DNA from: Climacteris rufus
Taxonomy: Eukaryota; Chordata; Aves; Passeriformes; Climacteridae
Length of the DNA stretch: 64,000 nucleotides
Assembly (NCBI GenBank): GCA_013398175.1
Contig: VZRZ01001077.1
Coordinates: 193,881 to 257,880, forward strand
Direction: 5' to 3'
In this document: positions 1 through 9,990 of the stretch, piece by piece
How the letters are laid out: every line of letters starts with the position of its first letter
How positions within the stretch are numbered: position 1 is the first letter of the stretch
Made by a program: the position numbers and the translations under genes
The notes under the pieces: generated by a model
What the model was told of the DNA's origin: nothing
Seen by the model: only the letters and a program-made list of their open reading frames with translations
The model's database searches: none

Positions 1-1528
1 AGGATCATGGAGTCCAACTCCTGGCCCTGCACAGACACCCCAACAATCCCACCCTGTGCCTGAGAACATTGTCCAAAATGCTGTATTTGCACAAGCATCC
101 GTTGGCGTCACTCACACGTGTTTAGTTTGGTGGAAACCATCATTTTGAGGATGTTAAAATGAAAGTCTAATAACAGCTTATAGAAGTCTGCAGGTCTTAA
201 TACATCCTTGGTTCCTCTGTTGTTAATTTTAATTTTGTTTATACCTTACTGACGTTAAATTCATGACACTGAAGCATCTCTATCAGTTTGATATTCACCA
301 TCAGATTCAGATTTCAGATGAGAATAGGAATGGGAGACAGGGAAGTGAAGGAGGATATCAGATAGTTCTGTATTTTTCTAAAATTGCCAGTGGAATAGAG
401 GTTAATGCCCCAAAGCAGGACATCCTGGGGGACATTGCCATTTTTGTTGTTAATTGAGAAGATATATTAAAATCAGAAACATGGAGTAAGCATCCCATGC
501 AGCTTTATACATATATTCATTTTTTCTGCTAAAATTCCACCTTCATACCAATTTTATCAATTGAATGTGAAATATCACACTTATGGGAGATTCCCAGAAT
601 TAAATAATACCCTTTTTTTCTTATGCCATGAATAGGTGCTGGCATGGTGGGAACCCTGGCAGGGAATTGTAAATTCTGTGATGTGAAAAATGTAATGAAA
701 TGCTGCAAACGTTTGGGACAGCAGCACTTCCCATGGCATTGTGCAGGATGGAGTGTGTAATTTGGGAAAGCTCCACCATCCCATATTGAGGGAGGAGAGC
801 TCTTTCGCTGCACCTCACATGCAAAAGCTGAATAATTGAAGTGGATGTTAATAGAATTTTTAAAAAACAGCTGAAATTGGTCCTGGCAGCCCCTGAGGCA
901 GAGCAGCCCTGCTGTGTCCTTGCTGGTTTTGCCTCATCTGGGCACAGCCACCACCAGCACTGGGCACTGAGCTACCACAGAGATCTCCTTCCACCCTCAC
1001 CACCCTCAGTTCTCTGGGGCCAGAAGGAACAATTTGTACCAGAATATGGGCTAGAAATTTTAAACCTCTTTTCAGGCTGGATGTAAGATGTGGGATTTGG
1101 GTTAATTCTGCATTTAGTGAAGTTTATTTAATTTCATGCACAATATAAAAGATACTTGAGTTCCTTTGGACATGAGAAATTTGTTAGAGTGTTCATTTTC
1201 ACTTGTTTAGTGATGTTTCCTGCCTTCTTAAAGAATGAGGTTATAGTCAGATAACTTTCCCCTCTGCTTCATATCAACCTTTCCTATTAATTTCCAAATA
1301 TTCTCTCTTTAAAAAAAGAAAAAAACAAAGATAAAACCACAAAAAAAAACCCACCAACCCAACCCCCCAACAAAAATATAAAAGCTAAAAAGAAATGAAC
1401 CCGAAAGAAAGCCCCAAGGACACCGTGACACCCCTGTGCCCCCAGGTGCCTGGTGGTGGGCCGGGATGCTGCCGGCAAGGGGAGAGCAGTGCCCTATAGC
1501 GACGCTTCTTGTATTTCTCTTTTTGTAG
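1..1528 (+). other. WNK2: last intron of WNK2 (partial)
   Basis: This is the intron leading into the WNK2 terminal exon; its donor lies left of the window. It ends with a good acceptor: a pyrimidine-rich run (about 1505-1526) followed by AG at 1527-1528. A strongly A-rich, low-complexity stretch lies at about 1311-1400, about 130-220 bases before the acceptor. A second possible acceptor (CCCCCAG) ends at 1446. Several short open frames occur here, but none resembles a known protein and I see no other exon. Confidence 0.7.
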
Positions 1529-1879
1529 GTAAATTCAGTAAAGACGGGATTGGGGAGCAAGTGCGCCATTCCGGTGGCTTGCCCCATGCCCACGGGATTA
1601 GCTCCTGGAGCTCCACCGTCCCTGCCGGTGCCTGTGCCAGGGCCCGCCCTCGCTGGCGCGGTGACACCGTACGTGATGCCGCTCTGCCAGTACGGAGGAG
1701 TTTTCCCTTCGCCCGTGTACGGAGTGCCGTGGCCGGGGCCGGTGGCACAGCCGGGGCTGGTCCGAGGTCCCGGCATCGTGCGGTTCTCGCCTCTGGGCAG
1801 GACCTGCCTGCGGATGTACCCGGTGCCGCTGCAGCGCCCGGCTGCCCGGCCGCCCGGCCCGCGGCTGCGCATGACCTAG
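1529..1879 (+). CDS. WNK2: WNK2 serine/threonine kinase, C-terminal exon (partial gene)
   Basis: This is the terminal coding exon of a WNK (with-no-lysine) kinase, 116 codons plus a TAG stop at 1877-1879. WNK kinases control cation-chloride cotransporters through SPAK/OSR1. The kinase domain and the PF2/coiled-coil regions lie upstream of this window; only the disordered, proline-rich tail is here. The frame is phase 0 from the acceptor at 1527-1528 and begins VNSVKTGLGSKC. The identification rests on the tail: a block PLCQYGGVFPSPVYGVPW and the ending PPGPRLRMT resemble the WNK1 C-terminus, which has QQYGFPATPFGAQW and ends PPGSNLRTT as I remember it. WNK2 is chosen over WNK1 and other paralogs because FAM120A lies downstream in the same orientation, as WNK2-FAM120A do in human 9q22.31. 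The exon is very GC-rich, which opens long false frames on the opposite strand. Confidence 0.8.
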   Translation, partial: VNSVKTGLGSKCAIPVACPMPTGLAPGAPPSLPVPVPGPALAGAVTPYVMPLCQYGGVFPSPVYGVPWPGPVAQPGLVRGPGIVRFSPLGRTCLRMYPVPLQRPAARPPGPRLRMT

Positions 1880-1904
1880 AGCGGGTGCCTTGCTGTGGGG
1901 CCCC

Positions 1905-2190
1905 TCTTGCCATGGGCGCCCTGACAGAGGTGACCTTGACATGGGTGACCCTGTCAATGGGTGGCCTTGCCATGGGTGACCCTGCCATGGGTGNNNNNNN
2001 NNNNNNNNNNNNNNNNNNNNNNNNNNNNNNNNNNNNNNNNNNNNNNNNGGGCCCCGGCCATGGGTGCCCCTGCCATGGGTGCCCTTGCCATGGGTGACCC
2101 TGTCAATGGGTGGCCTTGACATGGGTGACCCTGCCATGGGTGACCCTGCCATGGGTGACCCTGCCATGGGTGACCCTGCCATGGGTCCCG
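1905..2190 (+). repeat. 15-bp minisatellite in WNK2 3' UTR
   Basis: Tandem copies of a 15-base unit of the form CCTGCCATGGGTGAC, with variants such as CCTGTCAATGGGTGGC and CTTGACATGGGTGAC. Copies are nearly identical at the right end (2119-2187) and more divergent at the left. The array starts about 26 bases after the WNK2 stop codon. Assembly Ns at 1994-2048 interrupt it, so the true copy number is unknown. Each unit has an NcoI-type CCATGG core. Confidence 0.9.
1994..2048. other. assembly gap (55 N)
   Basis: A run of 55 Ns lies inside the 15-bp minisatellite. The flanks are both repeat units, so the missing sequence is most likely more repeat and its length need not be 55. Confidence 0.95.
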
Positions 2191-3187
2191 CTGATTTTGA
2201 CGCCGTGGTGTGGAGTGTTTGCTCTGTAGATGCCATGATCCGTGTGGGATGAGGCGGGGCCCGTGAGTGCACAGCCATACCCTGCATCAGCAATCACTGT
2301 GAGGCGGCGTCACAGGAGATCGTTTGTCATTACGGCAATATCTGCTTCTGTTCCATTGCTGAAGACACTTTATTCCTTGTGTTCTGTTTCACACTTGCGA
2401 TCCTTAACATCGATGTACTTGAATTGATGATTAGCAAATTGTACTAACCCTACAGGAGTTCAGTGCCTTGAATCTCAGCTTTCCAGTCCCAGCTGGAAAG
2501 AGATGTACAATTATTTGAAAGGTGTATTTTATTTACAATTTGCTTGTGAGTTGAAGTTCTTTTTATTTGCAAAGATATCACAGGTTTACAGTTGACGTTC
2601 CTCATCAGCTTCATTCTGCTGTAAATGCTTTTGTTTTTATTCACGGGTTGAATTTTCATTTCTGAAGCTTTTTAAAAAAAGAAAAATAAGAATTGTGAGG
2701 TGAGGTCTGTTTGACGCATTTGTTTGACTGATTGTAAAATTGTTTGTGTTTGTACAAAGAGTAGTGAAGTGCACATTGTAACGTAGGAGCATTTACAGAG
2801 TGATCCAAGGAAGGTGTATACAAGGACAGGGAATAACTTCAGGCAGTGCAATCTGTTCTCCTGCCCAGCCTGTGGTAAAGTCATTGTAGATGGCAACTTA
2901 ATTCTCTAACAGGCAGCAAATGCTGTTTTCCTCTGGATCAGCAGCACATTGGATTTCATTTCCTTTCCCTATCTGGGCTTTTATAATTTAATTAAACTAC
3001 AAGCTTACGCATGTTCCATAAGTGAAGAAATCTAATGGAACTCTTGATCATAGGAGAACATGTCTCCAGGTGACTGTAAGACCCGAGTAAGCAGAGCATC
3101 TTCACCTGTTCTGGCTCTGCTTCAGCCTCCGAGGTTGGGGGTGGTGTCTGGTCCCTGGTATGCCAGCAGTGTTCATGCTAAAACGGA

Positions 3188-3193
3188 ATAAAA
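3188..3193 (+). promoter_or_regulatory. WNK2: proximal polyadenylation signal AATAAA
   Basis: A canonical AATAAA about 1.3 kb after the WNK2 stop. It precedes the ATTTA-rich tract, so use of this site would remove that tract from the mRNA. Whether it is used cannot be told from sequence alone. Confidence 0.5.
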
Positions 3194-3261
3194 ATGTGAA
3201 GCTGTTATTTTTCATATCCGACACTTCAGGTTTGGAGTTTCACCGCCTTTTGTTTGGGATT

Positions 3262-3290
3262 TTTTATTTATTTATTTATTTATTTATATT
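3262..3290 (+). repeat. (TTTA)n tract, AU-rich element candidate
   Basis: Seven or so consecutive TTTA units give overlapping ATTTA pentamers in the sense of the WNK2 transcript. It is a simple repeat by origin. In a 3' UTR, such pentamers can bind mRNA-decay proteins, so it may affect stability if the distal poly(A) site is used. Confidence 0.75.
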
Positions 3291-3954
3291 TTTACCAAGT
3301 TTGCGCTGCAGGTGGCACGGACACCCCTCTCCTGTTTGAAAGTTGCTTTTTGCCCGTTTTACTGTGCATAGAGTCTCCACCTGCACCTCAGGCTAAAGGC
3401 ACAAGGTGACCACTAGATCTGGTTTGCCGATGGTAAGTCTCCTTCCCTCCAAGAGCGCTGTGGGCAGCGTCACAGGCACAGGACCCGGAGCGCGGCCGCA
3501 CCCGGGCGCGCCACGACAACGTTTTATAACCATCTGCTGCAGGGCAGAGACGTCCTGTGCCACCAGGCTGTGAACTGTATAGTTCTATTGTACTTCGAGC
3601 ATTATACCTGTCTAAATTATTTCGTTTGTACCCTTTGAATATATTATTCCATCAATTCAGTTAGAATTGAATTTTATAGACAATTATGCAGAATCTTCTG
3701 CCTGGGCAAAATACTTACTGTAGTAAGAGATTTCTGTTCTCTGTACCATGTATCTTTAATTTGTTTGGGTTTTTTAGATTCATGTCTGTATGCCTCATGA
3801 GCAAACATGGAAAATATGTTCTCACACCGGGTTCCCTTTGGCTCGCACTGAATCCTACAGTTTGTGTCGCTATTGCCTGTATAGTCCATCCCTTGTATAC
3901 TGACAAAGTCAGTGGCACTAAAAGCCCCGAGAAATTGTATAGATTAAAAAGAAA

Positions 3955-3960
3955 AATAAA
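3955..3960 (+). promoter_or_regulatory. WNK2: distal polyadenylation signal AATAAA
   Basis: AATAAA followed by T/GT-rich sequence at about 3961-4000 fits a cleavage and polyadenylation site. I take it as the likely main 3' end of WNK2, about 2.1 kb after the stop codon. Confidence 0.55.
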
Positions 3961-5785
3961 CATTTTGTGCTTGAAAATGGTGTGAAAAACCCAGTGTTTT
4001 TCTAAACTATAGAACTGTGTCAATTCCCAGGTGTTCCAGGTAACTGTGCATTTGTTTTCCAGACTCATTGGTGTCCTTTGGTTGTGTAGCAGGAGCAGAT
4101 GCGGTGCCTCCACCAGTTCTTGGGTCCTCCCCACAGCTGACACCTCCCGCCTCTGGCGCTGTGGGAGGCCCGTGGTGCTCCGGGAGGTGCATCCTGGCAC
4201 CTCGCTGGGCACAGTGCCCTGAGCCCTGTCTGGGTGGTGGACCTGGTGCTGGTTTGCTGCAGAGCAGACCAGGCTGGAGCCTCAGCTGAGTTCCTTTGAG
4301 CGGATGTTCCCTCAGTGCTGCTGGTGGTGCATGTGAGGATGCTGAGTTTGGTAGGTGGGAAAGAGGCCCATGAACTGTATCTCTCCTGAGCTGCAAAGCA
4401 CTAGGGAAGCCCTTCTGAAGGATCCTGGCATTTCAGTATGAGGAAGCTTGGCCCTATTGCCAGCACTCTCTTGGGCAGTCACTGTCACTGGGTTAGGCTG
4501 CAGGAGAAATGAGAGAGGGGCGTGCAGGTGTGACACTCCTGCTTCTGTCTCTGTGTGGCTTTGCTGTCTGTGCTGTGTACGTTGGGTACTCTGGCCCAAG
4601 CTGGTGCCCACCTGTCCGGCCGGTGGCTGCATTGCATGGCTGTGCTCCCGGGCAGAGGCGAGGGTGGCCGGGGAGCAGGGCATGGATGCAGCTTCCAGGT
4701 GCTCCAGTGTGCATCTGCCTGTTGTACTGGGGCCAAGCAGCAGCTCAGAAGGTGATGCTGGCATTGTTGTACTCGTGATTTTTAGTTTCTTGATGGTGCT
4801 CTTGGCTGCAGCTCTTCTGGCTGTTCACTTCAAGCCATGTTTTTTTTGCCCTCAGTTGTGAGGATTGTGTCACAGGGTGTTTTGATCTCAATGGCAATTA
4901 AGCAAGAGACATGAGATTAAATGGGGCAACCTTTTGAGCAAAAGGTGAGCCAAGGACTGAGAGGGACCTGAGGGGTCCATGCTGCACCATAAGAGGGGGA
5001 ATCCCCATCAGATTGCAAAATTGAACTCATTCCTGACTCTGAGTACTGCTTCAATGTGGAGCAAATGGGTCAAACCTGCTGGTAGAATTGCTGGCCTTGC
5101 TAGTTCCAGGCCTGCATATCCTGTAGCTCTGCCATCACCCAACGTTCCCAGGCAGCGCTGTGCTGCAAGGACGTGTGGGAAGTCAGCACAGATGCTTAGC
5201 TTTAAGTACCAAGTTTTGACGAGGAAGCTCAAAGATCTGCCAGTTTTCAATCTTTCAGTTACAAAAACTTAATACAAACCCTGAAAGAATGTTTTAACCC
5301 CCGAAGTCATGCACTCAGTAGTGGGAAAGTTTCAAAGTTTTCAGTATGGGAATTTGGGAAAATAGTTGAAGTTTGCCTGTGGTGCTATTCATTTGTGTTT
5401 CTGATTGCCTTATGTTGTGATGGAGTATATCAGTGCACAGCCACATCCTGCTTTCACACTGCACCCCTGTACTCCTGGGTACTGCTTGGAGCGGGACTGG
5501 GCATGGAGAGGAGCTACTGCCACCAGCACTGCTCATCTGCCACAGGGATGCAAAGCTGGGCACTGGAGCTGGCAGGGAGAAACACTTGAGTGGCTCTTTT
5601 ACAAATCTGGATTCAACCTCCCTGGCATAGATTTCACTCAAAAGAATGATACAGCATTGGCCCTTGCAATTTGTTTGCATGTTTAACTCTGGTCTCCATT
5701 CCACAATTTTAAAGAGGAAATATTTTTTAAATTCCTTCAAAAAAGAAAAACATTATATTTTAGAAGTCCCTTGAAAGAGGAAACA

Positions 5786-5954
5786 TTGCCCAGAGAAGCT
5801 GTGGCTGCCCCATCCCTGGAAGTGTCCCAGGCCAGGTTGGATGTGGCTCAGAACAACCTGGGACAGTGGAAGGTGTCCCTGCCCTTGGCAGGGGGTGGAA
5901 CAGGATGGGCTTTAAGGTCCCTTTCAACTCAGACCATTCTGTGAGTCTGTGATT
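5786..5954 (+). mobile_element. CR1 LINE 3' fragment
   Basis: The sequence runs through the standard CR1 3' end: TTGCCCAGAGAAGCTGTGGC, then CATCCCTGGAAGTG, GGACAGTGGAAGGTGTCCCT, and ends in the tail CCATTCTGTGAGTCTGTGAT. Only the last ~170 bases of the element are present, so it is 5'-truncated with no coding capacity. Confidence 0.9.
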
Positions 5955-7847
5955 GCAGAATCATTACTTCACACCTGTCTCCAAACTGCTTGCTCTCTGC
6001 TGTATAGCTTCGGTACTTTTCTCTCAAATACTTGGCATTATCTGGGATCAAACGCAGGATGAAGGTGAGATGTGGCATTCTCTGTGCTTCCACAGAGACA
6101 CTCCTGTTGGGGAACAGGGTGCTAAGGGTCAGTATTCCTGAAATGAGCTTCTTCATCAGTGGCAGATTTTGCTGTTTGGTGTTTGTGGAAGGAAATCACT
6201 AATACTTCGAATCATTAATTTAACTTGGCTTTGCCAGTGGTAGCTCTTTCCCTTCAAGCATTTTTCATTATCGCAGTGCATTACTGTCAGGTCTGGGAAC
6301 ATTCAGAATTTTTCCAGACAAGCCTTGTGGACACTTCATGGGTCCATGTCAGTTGTGTTCAGTTTGTGTGTGTTTGAGCAGGAAAAACATATATCCTCAC
6401 ACATTCCTTGGAAGTTGGCTTTGGAGAGTTGTAACCAGAAGTCTCCTGAAATTATGTGACCTCAGTATTGCTTTCCCTGTCATCCCCACTGCCCCCACCA
6501 CCCCTGCTGCAATGAAGCAAAGGGTTCAAGGCTTTTGGAGTGAGATCAGGGTTACTCATCAGATATTATGGCAAAAACCTGCCCTGTTTTCTGCCTTGCT
6601 GCCAGCTAGTTCCCCCCAAGTTTTCCACAGATGCTGTTGAAAGTGTTGACTCAGAGACAGAAGTCACATGTGAAATAGTTCCTGACTATGTGTCAGTAAG
6701 GTTTCCTTGTCTTCTCCAGTTTCTCGTCTGCCCTCCTCTGTCCCCGATTTCTGGTGATTGCTGTGGGGAAGTGTGGGCACAGTCTCTCTGCAGTGCATAT
6801 CAGCAGGGAGCTCACACTCTCTTGTTACGGATGGATGAATGTCTGAGATGGGATTGAATTTATATATAAACAGCAAAACCACGATAATGTGTTGTTTCTG
6901 GCTATGGTTATTTACCACGGATTGAGTTCTTGAGGAGCACCTCAGTGCTTTGTGGTGTTGGGCTGTGCCTGGCTGGTGCTTGGGCAGACTCAGCTTCAGT
7001 GGAGTTGTCTCATGTGCTGATCTCTCTTATTATTTTATCCCTGACAGTCATTTTCCTGTCTGTATACACTAGAAATGAACCAGTTGGTTGATCAGATGGG
7101 AATTGTGTCACGACTCACATATGTCAGTGCCTTTTGGCAGAGGCAAAACACCTGGCTGTGGAGTGATCCCTGTGGATTCAGCAGAACAGGGATGCTCCAG
7201 CCCTGACCATGATGCTGCTGCTTTTATTAATGCAGCCGAGCTCCAGAAGTGCAACATAATGAGATGGATTTTAGGAGCTGCCAGGTTACAAATTCTGCTT
7301 TATGAAGGAATTCATTGCTCAGAGGGGCTTGGATGTGCTGCTCTGCTGACATTGGCTGTGTGAGCACAGAGATCATTTACACCTGATTCATTGGAAGTCA
7401 GGCTTGGACCAGGAAGTGGCTGCTGTTGGGAATGATGTGGTCCTCTCTGCTCCCTTCCCAGGGATATTTGTGTGCTGTCAAGGCTGTTTCTGTATATGCT
7501 TGGATCTATAGTTAATTATAAAACTTCTCCCTTGAAATAATTTTCTCACAAAGAGTTTAGGGTCCGCATGGGTCAGGCCTTCAGTGTGGCACACAAAGCC
7601 TCAGGAAGGTTTAGGGCTCACTTGGTCACTGTGGAGAAGCTGTTCATAGACATCACCCTACAATTTAATAAAGTATGTTATAACAATGAAATTCTTGTGA
7701 GGAGGTCCTGGTTTTTCCAAGTCTGGTGAGCAAGGAGCACTTGCATGAATTTCTTTGTGCAAGCAGGATGGATGCATGGTGAATATCAAGCGCATTGTTG
7801 AAATTGCAAGGCAGAGGGCAAAGTTAGGATTATCTTTTTGCCCTCAG

Positions 7848-7938
7848 AAAGGAGCAGATCCCCACACTTTGCCTTTCGTTTTTGAGGCGCCACTGGAGCA
7901 CCAGCTATGGTGACGTGGCTTTCAAGGAGCTGGGCATG
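7848..7938 (+). other. candidate exon of unknown transcript
   Basis: A 91-base segment lies between a good acceptor (TTTTTGCCCTCAG, AG at 7846-7847) and a good donor (ATG then GTGAGA from 7939). One frame is open across it (phase: one leftover base, then 30 codons, including RRHWSTSYGDVAFKELGM) and ends at phase 0. I do not recognise the peptide. This could be a non-coding RNA exon or chance, since such pairs arise at random in tens of kilobases. Confidence 0.25.
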
Positions 7939-9230
7939 GTGAGAGCCTCTCCAGCCACTCTTCTGGGGACTGCTTTGTGCCTATTGCAGTTTCTGTGAGA
8001 TGTTCAGGGCTCTGACACCTTGTAAAAACTAAAGAGATTCAGAAAGAAATAATCAGCTGCCAGTCCTTTTCAAATGGGGATTCTTCAGGTCTGACCTAAA
8101 ATAGCCCCAAAAAGTATTTACTCTTGTGCTGTTTTTTAGTGACTTTGCAAAAAGGTAAAGACTTTCTAGTTTGTTTATCAGACTGGACAGACTGAATTTG
8201 GTATCTTTGTCACCATTTAGGCAGGCAGCTGCAGGATGTGCCATGACTGCCTTTTTCCCATAGTTCTGCCCGTCCACGAGCAAACACTGGTGGTAGCTGC
8301 GCTCCCTGATCTCTCCAGCGCTGTTGCACTCTCAGCTGATGAAAGCTCAGACTGACTGTGGAATAAGAAATGAGGAGGTTGCCTGTGGCTGAGCATCTGT
8401 GAGGATTTGTTTGAGGAGCCAAGTGCCTGAGGAGCTGACTCTGCTCTTGGTGTTGTGGCTGACCCACTGCTGCCAGACGTTTCTTCCCAGTTTTTTTCCC
8501 AGTTTTTCCAGAGATAGTTAATTTTGTCCTGTTTTCCTGGATGAAACTCCAAGCCACATGCTGGTTATCCATAGTGAGCAGGTGTTGGCATGGACCCAGG
8601 CAGATCTTCAGAACTGGTGTTGATCAGAAGCTCGGGGGGGAATTACAAGCAAGATACGATTTTCCTTCCCTTAAAAGTCCATTCTTCCCATGAACAGGCA
8701 GGGCAGGGAATACAGGAGGGAGAAAATTGGGGTTGTGTTTAACAAATGCAAAGCCCAAACCACAGAGACCCAGCAGGAGCTGTGCCGCATCCAGGCGGTG
8801 TCTGCCCTGTGCACTGTCCCCAGCATCCCCCGCCTTCCCTGCTGCTCCAGGGACTCCCTGCCCGTGTTCTGAGTGCCTCCCGAAGCCGTCTGTGCCGTCA
8901 GACCCGCCTGTGGCTGCCATTCCACAGCAGTGTGCATGTGTCTGTCTGTGGAGCGATGTCTGGGGTGCATGTCCCCGTGAGCATGTCCCCACCACAGCCG
9001 GTGCGTGTGCTGGGCGTGGGCTGTGGGCCAGGGGCACGTCAGATGGCACATGAGATGGCACTCTGTGCTGCTGCTGCTTCGGTGATGTGCTGCTCCCTGC
9101 ACCTTCCTTGCCTTTTATCCTGGTCCTGTCATTGCTGTGCCCTTCCATGTCTGTCGAGCCATCTTGTCGTGTGGCAGGCAGATAGATCCCATCCCTGGCT
9201 CAGTGGGGCATGGCATCCCTGTGGCCCAGG

Positions 9231-9277
9231 TGGAAGGAGGTCTCTTCCAATCCAAACCTTCTATGATTCTGTGATCC
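9231..9277 (+). mobile_element. CR1 LINE tail remnant
   Basis: A short remnant with GGTCTCTTCCAATCCAAACC followed by TTCTATGATTCTGTGATCC, the typical CR1 3' terminus. The 5' boundary is uncertain. Confidence 0.75.
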
Positions 9278-9750
9278 AAGGCTTGGCTCTGTCTCCATTG
9301 GAAAAGGGAGCCAAGCCTACTGGTGTGGGGAGCTGGTGCCACAACATCCCCTAGCAATCCCACCATCCCTTTGACACTTCCACACAGCATCACATCCTTC
9401 TTCCCTCCTCCCTCACTGACAGGGTCCTAATAAACGGAGGCAAACGCTAGGCGTCTCTGCTGGCTCTTTCCATCTCTGCCTCCTGGGAGCCTGGCTCCTC
9501 CCCCGTGGCATTCAGGGCTCTGGTCTGAGGGACCCTGTGAAGTGCTGAGCTTCTGCCACCAAAAGAAATGTGTTTACACACCTGAGCTCTCAGCATGACA
9601 GCCCATCTCAGTCTCTGTTTCCTTGTGGTACCTGGAGCTCGCTGTGGCAGCAGCACCTCTCACACTCTTGGGGCCCACCAGCTCACGTGGGTGAGGTTTG
9701 GTTTGGGTTTTCCTAGAAGTGAAATCCATGTATGGATTTTTTTCTTTTAG

Positions 9751-9990
9751 ATTCTGAAAATGAGACCATCAGCGACTGACACGTGGCCCCCACAGCTACA
9801 GTGCCAAGCACGAGGCCCCACCATGGCTAAGGAGGAGGAAGAGGAAGATGGGAAGTAATTAATCGTGTGAGGAATTCTGTGCCGTTCTGGTCCATTCGAC
9901 GCAATTTTGTAACTTCTTTCTAATCATTTTTTTATTTATAGTTGGAAATACAAAAATGTTATGCAATAAAAAATAAAGGAGAATTATTTT
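9751..9990 (+). other. candidate terminal exon with poly(A) signals
   Basis: It begins after a strong acceptor (TTTTTTTCTTTTAG, AG at 9749-9750). One frame reads through SENETISD to a TGA at 9777-9779. Another stays open for 35 codons to a TAA at 9856-9858, ending MAKEEEEEDGK. Two AATAAA signals follow at 9965-9970 and 9972-9977. An acceptor, a short frame and poly(A) signals in this order look like a last exon, and the second frame joins in phase with the candidate exon at 7848-7938. I do not recognise a protein; a lncRNA or chance are both possible. Confidence 0.25.

Larger units (their letters stand above)
1880..3975 (+). other. WNK2: WNK2 3' untranslated region
   Basis: This region runs from the TAG stop to just past the second polyadenylation signal. 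It holds, in order, the 15-bp minisatellite with an assembly gap, an AT-rich part, an ATTTA/TTTA tract (3262-3290), a first AATAAA (3188-3193), a small CpG-rich patch (about 3476-3522) and a second AATAAA (3955-3960). No coding frame of note crosses it. The distal end is inferred from the signal and the GT-rich sequence that follows; the proximal signal would give a shorter 3' UTR lacking the ATTTA tract. Confidence 0.65.

Noticed and set aside
1309..2293. Long frames on the minus strand opposite the WNK2 exon and through the minisatellite
   Set aside because: They follow from the high GC of the WNK2 exon, the 15-bp repeat (a multiple of three) and the Ns. No domain is recognisable.
3651..3669. 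Inverted repeat TCAATTC...GAATTGA in the WNK2 3' UTR
   Set aside because: Seven-base AT-rich arms are expected by chance.
4063..4289. Possible further exon just after WNK2 (acceptor TTTGTTTTCCAG at 4062, open frame of about 75 codons)
   Set aside because: It lies after the likely WNK2 poly(A) site, has no donor need and no recognised peptide.
8746..9354. Frame of about 200 codons on the + strand
   Set aside because: It lies in GC-rich, CpG-poor DNA, overlaps similar frames on the other strand, has no recognised domain, and its end runs into a CR1 tail remnant.
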